Positions 59,307 to 64,000 of a stretch of 64,000 nt of DNA are shown piece by piece. Position 1 is the stretch's first letter. Each line of letters opens with the position of its first letter. Source of the stretch: Solirubrobacter soli DSM 22325 (GTDB lineage: Bacteria; Actinomycetota; Thermoleophilia; Solirubrobacterales; Solirubrobacteraceae); the NCBI RefSeq assembly GCF_000423665.1, contig NZ_AUIK01000009.1, forward strand, positions 434,001 to 498,000, given 5' to 3'. Position numbers and translations under genes: made by a program. Under the pieces are notes generated by a model. It saw only the letters and a list, made by a program, of their open reading frames with translations. It had not been told where the DNA came from and ran no database searches.

Positions 59307-60380
59307 GTGATCGGCCAGATGGCCTTGAACCTCTTCGGAGGCGCCGGACGGCGCCGGAGCGTGGGACGCCTGCGGTCCGGCGGCGACGTCGCCGTCGACC
59401 TCGGCACCGCCAACACGGTCGTCTACGTGCGCGGGCGCGGGATCGTCCTCTCCGAGCCGTCGGTGGTCGCGATCGACCAGCGCACCGGCGAGGTCCACGC
59501 CGTCGGGGCCGACGCGCAGCGCATGATCGGCCGCACGCCCGCGACGATCTCCGCCGACCGGCCGCTGCGCCACGGCGTCATCGCCGACTTCGAGGTCACC
59601 GAGGCGATGCTCCGCCAGTTCGTCGGCAAGGTGCTGAACAACCGGTTCGCGCGGCCGAGGATGGTGATCTGCGCGCCCTCCGGCATCACCGAGGTGGAAC
59701 GGCGGGCGGTCGAGGAAGCCACGCTTTCAGCGGGCGCCCGCGAGGTCCACCTGATCGAGGAGTCCCTGGCCGCCGCGATCGGCGCGGGCGTCGACATCGC
59801 CGAGCCCAAAGGCCGGATGGTCGTCGACATCGGCGGCGGCACGTCCGAGGTGGCGATCATCTCCCTCGGCGGCCTCGTGGTCGCGAAGTCGCTGCGGGTC
59901 GGCGGCTACGACCTCGACGACGCGATCACCAACCACATCCGGCTCGAGCACCGGATGGCGATCGGCTCCCAGAGCGCCGAGGCGATCAAGCTCGCCGCCG
60001 GGTCGGCGATCCCGCTCGTGGAGGAGATCGAGACCTCGATCCGCGGCCGCGACATGGCGTCCGGCCTGCCGCGCGAGATCGTCCTGACCAGCGAGGAGGT
60101 CCGCCAGGCGATCGCCTCGCCGCTCGCGGACATCATGACCGCGATCCACGCGACGCTGGAGGAGACGCCGCCCGAGCTGGCGGCCGACATCACCACCGAG
60201 GGCGTGCTCATGGCGGGCGGCGGGTCGCTCCTGCGCGGGCTCGACCAGCGTGTCGCCGCCGAGACGGGCATGCCGGTGCGGCTGGCCGACGATCCGCTCG
60301 CGTGCGTCGCCACCGGCGCCGGGATGTCGCTCGAAGAGCTCGACACACTCCCCCGCGGTCGCCGCAATCGCACGAGCTGA
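59307..60380 (+). CDS. mreB: Rod-shape-determining protein MreB (orphan)
   Basis: This 357-aa actin-like ATPase shows the phosphate-1 motif (VAVDLGTANTVVYV), phosphate-2 (RMVVDIGGGTSEVAII) and adenosine motifs (GVLMAGGGSLLRGLDQ). It should polymerise under the membrane. The N-terminus LNLFGGAGRRR could be a membrane-binding amphipathic helix. No mreC, mreD, pbp2 or rodA follows, so it is an orphan. Either GTG 59307 or ATG 59319 may be the start; the family usually begins close to the ATG. tRNA-Ser(GCT) lies 30 bp downstream. Confidence 0.93.
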   Translation: MIGQMALNLFGGAGRRRSVGRLRSGGDVAVDLGTANTVVYVRGRGIVLSEPSVVAIDQRTGEVHAVGADAQRMIGRTPATISADRPLRHGVIADFEVTEAMLRQFVGKVLNNRFARPRMVICAPSGITEVERRAVEEATLSAGAREVHLIEESLAAAIGAGVDIAEPKGRMVVDIGGGTSEVAIISLGGLVVAKSLRVGGYDLDDAITNHIRLEHRMAIGSQSAEAIKLAAGSAIPLVEEIETSIRGRDMASGLPREIVLTSEEVRQAIASPLADIMTAIHATLEETPPELAADITTEGVLMAGGGSLLRGLDQRVAAETGMPVRLADDPLACVATGAGMSLEELDTLPRGRRNRTS

Positions 60381-60393
60381 GCCTCGGGTCTCT

Positions 60394-60399
60394 ACACTC
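60394..60399 (+). promoter_or_regulatory. Possible -10 box of tRNA-Ser(GCT)
   Basis: TACACT lies 11 bp upstream of the tRNA 5' end, the same spacing as the TATCGT before the other tRNA-Ser. The -35 match is weak. Confidence 0.35.
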
Positions 60400-60410
60400 C
60401 CGCGGACCGG

Positions 60411-60500
60411 GACAGGTGGCCGAGAGGCTGAAGGCACTCGCCTGCTAAGCGAGTATGGGGTTTATAGCTCCATCGCGGGTTCGAATCCCGCCCTGTCCGT
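60411..60500 (+). tRNA. tRNA-Ser (anticodon GCT)
   Basis: This is a 90-nt class II tRNA. The acceptor stem is GGACAGG/CCTGTCC, the anticodon loop CTGCTAA sits on CTCGC/GCGAG, the variable arm is long, and the T arm has GTTCGAATC. Discriminator G at 60500; CCA is not encoded. It reads AGC/AGU codons. It lies directly before a methyltransferase gene. Confidence 0.95.
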
Positions 60501-60515
60501 TAAGGTGCTGCCGCG

Positions 60516-61436
60516 ATGCCGCAGCAACCATCGCAGTTCTGGTCACAGCTCCAGGACGAACACAAGCAGGACCTTGAGAGCTACGGCCTCGAGCACGTCA
60601 AGCGCCACCAGGCGCTCCGGTACTTCACCTTTCAGTGGACGCTGCGGACGGCGTGGCGCGATCCTCAGTTCCTGTTCCTGGCCCGTCACCTCGGCCCCCG
60701 GACGCTCGGTGCGTGCGCGCGAGAGGGCGTCGACGTCTCCGACGCGGCGTGGGAGGGGATTCCCTGGTCCAAGCAGGATCGCTGGCTCTACGCGTACATC
60801 GTGCGGCTGCTCGCGGAGTACGCGCGCCGCAACGATCCGCTCGGGGCGATGCGCCTCGACGAGCCGCTGATCGGCGACCCGCCGCCGGTCCGCCACCGCG
60901 GCCGGGTGCTGTCGCAGGACCTGAGCAACTCCGTCCTGGAGGTCAACGCGATGGCGCGGGCGTTCGGTTCGGACGCGCCCTCCTCGATCCTCGAGATCGG
61001 CGCCGGGTACGGTCGCGTGGCCTACGTCCTGCTGAGTCTGTTTCCCGACGCGACGTACACGATCGTCGACATCGAGCCGGCGCAGACGATCCAGCGCTGG
61101 TACCTGTCGCATTTCTTCGCCCCGGAGCGGCTGCGGTTCCTCTCGCCGGATCAGATCGATGAGATCGTCCCCGGCTCGATCGACCTGGGCGTCGCGATCT
61201 CGTCGCTGCACGAGATGACGAAGGAGCAGGTGGCGGACTACCTGCAGCTGTTCGATCGCGCCGCCGCCGGCGGCAACGTCTACCTCAAGCAGTTCGAGAA
61301 CTGGACCAACCCGGTGGACGGGATCGTCCAGCGCTTCGACGACTATCCCGTGCCGACGCGCTGGCAGCTGTCCTTCCGCGACGTCGCCCCGGTCCAGACG
61401 ACCTTCATCGAGGCCGCCTGGAAGGTTCCCGCCTAG
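60516..61436 (+). CDS. Putative sugar O-methyltransferase
   Basis: This 306-aa SAM-dependent methyltransferase has motif I as SILEIGAGYGRVAYVLL near residue 155, followed by the acidic ribose-binding residue in TYTIVDIEPA. The N-terminal half (FWSQLQDEHKQDLESYGLEH, then RTAWRDPQFLFLARHLG) and the C-terminal YLKQFENWTNP resemble the family annotated as putative sugar O-methyltransferases, found with cell-surface glycan genes. No glycan cluster is here. The ATG at 60516 lies only 15 bp after tRNA-Ser(GCT), so the two may share a transcript. Confidence 0.8.
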   Translation: MPQQPSQFWSQLQDEHKQDLESYGLEHVKRHQALRYFTFQWTLRTAWRDPQFLFLARHLGPRTLGACAREGVDVSDAAWEGIPWSKQDRWLYAYIVRLLAEYARRNDPLGAMRLDEPLIGDPPPVRHRGRVLSQDLSNSVLEVNAMARAFGSDAPSSILEIGAGYGRVAYVLLSLFPDATYTIVDIEPAQTIQRWYLSHFFAPERLRFLSPDQIDEIVPGSIDLGVAISSLHEMTKEQVADYLQLFDRAAAGGNVYLKQFENWTNPVDGIVQRFDDYPVPTRWQLSFRDVAPVQTTFIEAAWKVPA

Positions 61437-61437
61437 C

Positions 61438-61464
61438 TGTCACGCCGTCTCGCCCGCCGGTGTC
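61438..61464 (+). promoter_or_regulatory. ECF41-type promoter of the carboxymuconolactone decarboxylase-like gene
   Basis: TGTCACG (61438-61444) is followed by 16 bp and TGTC (61461-61464). The known ECF41 target promoter has TGTCACA at -35 and CGTC at -10 with similar spacing. The downstream operon encodes an ECF41 sigma factor, so this should be its autoregulated promoter. Confidence 0.65.
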
Positions 61465-61489
61465 TCGATGCCGAACCCCATCGAGACAC
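61460..61489 (+). promoter_or_regulatory. Perfect 11-bp inverted repeat overlapping the -10 and the leader
   Basis: GTGTCTCGATG (61460-61470) and CATCGAGACAC (61479-61489) flank an 8-nt spacer. The left arm covers the -10 TGTC; the right arm ends one base before the GGAGG ribosome-binding site at 61491-61495. It could be an operator or a leader hairpin. Confidence 0.6.
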
Positions 61490-61500
61490 AGGAGGACGAC

Positions 61501-62082
61501 ATGTCCAGCAGGATCCCCCCGGCCGAGATCACCGGCGTCTTCGGGGCGATGCTCAAACGCTACAGCCGCAAGGAGCTCGGCTCGGTCCCCGAGTCGCTCG
61601 GCGTGATGTGGCACAACAAGCGGGTGCTGCGGCACTTCTTCGGGTTCTTCGGGAAGATCGACAAGTGGGACGCGTGCGACCAGCAGCTCAAGTCGTTCGC
61701 CCACATGGCGGCGGTCGCCAACGTCGGGTGCAGCTTCTGCCTGGACTACGGGTACTTCGAGGCCCGCAACCGGAACATCGACATGGAGAAGGCGCGCGAG
61801 GTGCCGCGGTGGCGCGAGTCCACCGTGTTCACCCCCCTGGAGCGTGACGTGATGGAGTACGCCGAGGCGATGTCCGCGATGCCCCCGGCGGTGACGGACG
61901 AGTTGTCCGCGCGTCTGCTCGACCAGCTCGGCGCGGCCGCTCTGGTCGAGCTGACCGCGTTCATCGCCGCGGCGAACATGGTCAGCCGCGCCAACGTCGC
62001 GCTCGGGATCGAGGCGGAGGGCCTGGCGGCATCCTGCGGGCTCAAGCCGCTCGCGATGCCCACCTTGGCCGCATCGGCATGA
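61501..62082 (+). CDS. Carboxymuconolactone decarboxylase/AhpD-like protein, ECF41 partner
   Basis: This 193-aa protein has the AhpD-like helical fold with a CxxC motif in NVGCSFCLDYGYFEARN, typical of alkylhydroperoxidase-type redox activity. Conserved parts are HMAAVANVGC and TPLERDVMEYAEAMSAMPPAV. In ECF41 systems the sigma factor's main target is a neighbouring COE gene (carboxymuconolactone decarboxylase, oxidoreductase or epimerase); this is that gene. The ATG at 61501 is behind GGAGG. It overlaps the sigma factor start by 4 bp (ATGA). Confidence 0.88.
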   Translation: MSSRIPPAEITGVFGAMLKRYSRKELGSVPESLGVMWHNKRVLRHFFGFFGKIDKWDACDQQLKSFAHMAAVANVGCSFCLDYGYFEARNRNIDMEKAREVPRWRESTVFTPLERDVMEYAEAMSAMPPAVTDELSARLLDQLGAAALVELTAFIAAANMVSRANVALGIEAEGLAASCGLKPLAMPTLAASA

Positions 62083-62948
62083 CCGGCGACCCGTTCGTCA
62101 CCCACCGCAGCCTGCTCTTCACGGTCGCCTACGAGATGCTCGGCTCCGCCGCCGACGCGGAGGACGTCGTGCAGGAGACGTGGGTGCGGTGGAACGGGGT
62201 CGACCAGGCCGAGGTGCGTGAGCCTCGCGCGTACCTGGTGCGGATCGCCACCCGCCAGGCGTTGAACCGGCTGCGCACGCTGGCCCGCCGGCGCGAGGAC
62301 TACCCGGGCGAGTGGCTGCCCGAGCCGCTCCTGACCGTCCCGGACGTGGCGCAGGACGTCGAGCTCGCCGAGAGCGTCTCGATCGCGATGCTCACGGTTC
62401 TGGAGACGCTCGGCCCGGTCGAGCGCGCGGTGTTCCTCCTGCACGAGGTCTTCGACGTGCCGTACGAGGAGATCGGGGACGTCGTCGGCAAGAGCACCGT
62501 CGCGGTGCGGCAGGTGGCGCACCGGGCGCGCTCGCACGTCGCCGCCCGCCGGCCGCGGATGTCGGTGAGCCGCGCCGAGCAGGAGGAGGCGGTCGAGCGC
62601 TTCCGCGTCGCGTTGTCGACGGGCGATCTCGCGGGCCTGATCGACGTGCTCGCGCCCGACGTGCGCATGGTCGCCGACGGCGGCGGCGTCGTGCCCGCGG
62701 CCATTCGCCCCATCTCGGGTCCGCGGACCGTGGCCCGCCTGCTGTCGCGGTTCGTCGCGGTCGCGCCCGCGGCGCGGATCGAGGCGACGTGGCTCAACGG
62801 CGCTCCCGGGCTGCGGCTCGATCCCGGGGGCGAGTTCGACAGCGCGATCAGCCTCACCGTCGAGGGCGGGCGCATCACCCGCATCTTCACGATCCGCAAC
62901 CCGGACAAGCTGGCCGGGCTCGGGCAGGTCGCGGCGCTCAGCCGGTGA
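62079..62948 (+). CDS. ECF41-family RNA polymerase sigma factor (SigJ-like)
   Basis: This 289-aa sigma factor has region 2 (YEMLGSAADAEDVVQETWVRW), region 4 (PVERAVFLLHEVFDVPYEEIG, then KSTVAVRQVAHRAR) and a C-terminal SnoaL-like extension of about 110 residues that regulates activity in place of an anti-sigma factor. The family motif NPDKL is intact near the end (IRNPDKLAGLG); the DGGGK motif appears as DGGGV. It should direct RNA polymerase to its own operon and perhaps few other sites. The start overlaps the upstream stop by 4 bp. Confidence 0.92.
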   Translation: MTGDPFVTHRSLLFTVAYEMLGSAADAEDVVQETWVRWNGVDQAEVREPRAYLVRIATRQALNRLRTLARRREDYPGEWLPEPLLTVPDVAQDVELAESVSIAMLTVLETLGPVERAVFLLHEVFDVPYEEIGDVVGKSTVAVRQVAHRARSHVAARRPRMSVSRAEQEEAVERFRVALSTGDLAGLIDVLAPDVRMVADGGGVVPAAIRPISGPRTVARLLSRFVAVAPAARIEATWLNGAPGLRLDPGGEFDSAISLTVEGGRITRIFTIRNPDKLAGLGQVAALSR

Positions 62949-62951
62949 CGC

Positions 62952-63215
62952 TCAGGCGTCGGGGAGGACCGGCCGGGCGCCCCCGCCGTTGTCGACGTCC
63001 GCGAGGCGGCGGACCTCGCGGGCGAGTGCCAGCAGATCGTGAGCCGTCGTCAGGCTCGGCCCGTCAGGCTGCCCCTCGAGCTCGTCGAGGACCGCGCGGA
63101 TGAGGGCGGCCTCGCGGACGTACTGGCTGACGCTGATGCCCTGGGCGTCGGCGGCTCGGCTGATCGCGATGTAGCTGCGATCGGCAAAACGGATGGTGGT
63201 CGCATGCAGAGACAA
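62952..63215 (-). CDS. Ribbon-helix-helix (CopG/Arc-like) small protein (87 aa)
   Basis: The N-terminal 45 residues (TTIRFADRSYIAISRAADAQ, then GISVSQYVREAALIRAVLD) have the strand-helix-helix pattern of RHH DNA-binding proteins, which bind DNA as dimers and often act as antitoxins. The rest is a short helical tail. No toxin gene is beside it. The start is TTG at 63215, with a weak GTAGGG upstream; an inverted repeat at 63273 could be its operator. It converges with the sigma factor gene 3 bp away. Confidence 0.75.
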   Translation of the reverse strand: MSLHATTIRFADRSYIAISRAADAQGISVSQYVREAALIRAVLDELEGQPDGPSLTTAHDLLALAREVRRLADVDNGGGARPVLPDA

Positions 63216-63272
63216 AGCGGTCGAACCCTACTGGACGTATGTTGCTGTGGTCTCCGAGCGGCGGTGGTACGA

Positions 63273-63290
63273 TCGCTATCGCGGTAGCGA
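63273..63290. promoter_or_regulatory. Inverted repeat upstream of the RHH gene
   Basis: TCGCTA and TAGCGA flank a 6-bp centre (TCGCGG). It lies 58 bp upstream of the TTG start in a 162-bp stretch without a convincing gene. A second palindrome, CAAAGCTTTG, is at 63307-63316. Both are candidate sites for the RHH or the TetR protein. Confidence 0.4.
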
Positions 63291-63377
63291 ATACGCCATC
63301 GTTCAACAAAGCTTTGCCGGTCCGGCCGAACGCCGCGCCGTGCGAGGGCACACCGGGTCTGACCCCCCTGGTGAGTA

Positions 63378-63410
63378 TGAGAGCCCCGCCCCCCTCCGGC
63401 GGGGCTCTCA
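63378..63410. terminator. Strong 13-bp stem hairpin at the end of the TetR gene
   Basis: TGAGAGCCCCGCC pairs with GGCGGGGCTCTCA around a 7-nt loop. The stop codon of the TetR gene (63408-63410) is part of the stem, so on the minus strand it ends transcription right after the gene. No clear U-tract. Confidence 0.7.
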
Positions 63411-63986
63411 CATTTCCAGCCCGTCCCGCGCGCTGAAGCTCGGGTACAGCGCGTCGACCACCTGGGCCGGCCACTCCGGCCCCGGTCGCCCGCGCTCGTA
63501 GAAGCGGGTGAAGAAGGAGCCGAACACGGCGTCGGCGGCCAGGTCGATGTCGAGGTCGGCGCGGATCTCGCCGGTCGTCTGACCTTGGCGCAGGATCCTG
63601 CGGAAGCGCTCGACCGCGGGGGTGATCATCTGGGCGCGGGCCGCCTCGAGGATCTCCGGGTGCGACTGCGCCTCGACCAGCACCGTCGCCGTGATCGTGG
63701 GATCGATCCGCTGACGCACCGCCTCGAGCGTGGCGATCAGGTCGGTCCTCGCTGACCCGGTGTCCGGGTCCTGCGCATCGGCGTTCAGGCGCGCGATCGC
63801 CGCGAGCGCGAGCTGCGCCGGCGAGGCGTAGCGGCGGTAGACGGTCGTCTTCGCCACCCCCGCCGCGGCCGCCACGCCCGGCACGGTCATCCGCTGCAGC
63901 CCGCCCTCGAGGAACTGCCGCGTCGCGGCGGTGACGATCGCCTCGTCCACCTCCGGATCGAGCGGCCTACCTGGCGGTCTGGTCAT
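63408..63986 (-). CDS. TetR/AcrR-family transcriptional regulator
   Basis: This 192-aa regulator has an N-terminal helix-turn-helix (AIVTAATRQFLEGGLQRMTV, then VAAAAGVAKTTVYRRYAS) and a C-terminal ligand-binding domain of the TetR_C_11-like type (AAIARLNADAQDPDTGSA... FTRFYERGRPGPEW). It usually represses a neighbouring gene until a small molecule binds. The target may lie beyond the right edge, since the gene reads leftward from 63986. The stop codon is in a terminator hairpin. Confidence 0.9.
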   Translation of the reverse strand: MTRPPGRPLDPEVDEAIVTAATRQFLEGGLQRMTVPGVAAAAGVAKTTVYRRYASPAQLALAAIARLNADAQDPDTGSARTDLIATLEAVRQRIDPTITATVLVEAQSHPEILEAARAQMITPAVERFRRILRQGQTTGEIRADLDIDLAADAVFGSFFTRFYERGRPGPEWPAQVVDALYPSFSARDGLEM

Positions 63987-64000
63987 GGGCTTGCAATCTA

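Noticed and set aside
60411..60500. tRNA-Ser(GCT) as a phage or island attachment site
   Set aside because: No repeat of the tRNA 3' end and no integrase were seen within the window.
63239..63436. A 65-codon plus-strand frame in the gap before the TetR gene
   Set aside because: It runs through the terminator hairpin into the TetR gene, has no ribosome-binding site and no plausible product.

Overview
The window is a 64-kb chromosomal segment of a very GC-rich bacterium. Gene families, strong third-position GC, many 4-bp ATGA-type overlaps and two tRNA-Ser genes without an encoded CCA fit a high-GC actinomycete. The set of genes (a complete nuoA-N operon, an orphan MreB, an ECF41 sigma factor, orphan effector-like and secreted proteins) suggests Thermoleophilia/Solirubrobacterales. 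That placement is inference from gene content, not a database result. I see no transposase, integrase, phage gene, CRISPR array or plasmid origin, and no gene-free stretch longer than about 300 bases. The longest is 55502-55803, which holds a terminator-like hairpin and tRNA-Ser.

Left part (1-15.2 kb): a truncated cyclase-like/receiver/LuxR regulator, a recent tandem duplication of small membrane-anchored coiled-coil proteins, a soluble NarL-type histidine kinase, a large orphan protein resembling contractile-injection-system effectors, a secreted protein made of two repeats, an acyl-CoA synthetase behind a Shine-Dalgarno-masking hairpin, a TgpA-type transglutaminase, a small PlsC operon, a VOC protein, a quinone oxidoreductase and a large protein with a pilin-like N-terminus.

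Respiratory block (15.2-32.0 kb): the complete 14-gene NADH dehydrogenase operon runs leftward with nearly every gene overlapping the next. Three genes lie just upstream in the same direction: a cupredoxin lipoprotein, a flavin-reductase-like protein and a small membrane protein. A c-type cytochrome lipoprotein diverges from the cupredoxin. Together they look like a respiratory electron-transfer region.

Middle (32.0-46.5 kb): serS and a tyrosine-type phosphatase, a cyclase/TPP-enzyme pair, a YcnI-CopC copper fusion followed by an AbrB-type permease, a four-gene operon ending in lgt, a sulfatase, transaldolase, and a cbiM-PDGLE-cbiQ-cbiO nickel/cobalt ECF transporter. The conserved N-termini of lgt and of the phosphatase both lie upstream of any ATG/GTG/TTG, which points to CTG starts.

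Right part (46.6-64 kb): GNAT, an AlkZ-like winged-helix protein, LtrA, a trypsin-like protease, a glycosyltransferase broken by a frameshift, an HDAC-family deacetylase next to an HD-GYP protein, secreted proteins (one with a Thr-Pro linker, one RTX-repeat protein), orphan mreB, two tRNA-Ser genes, a methyltransferase, and an ECF41 sigma factor with its carboxymuconolactone-decarboxylase partner. That partner is preceded by a near-consensus ECF41 promoter and a perfect inverted repeat. An RHH protein and a TetR regulator close the window.
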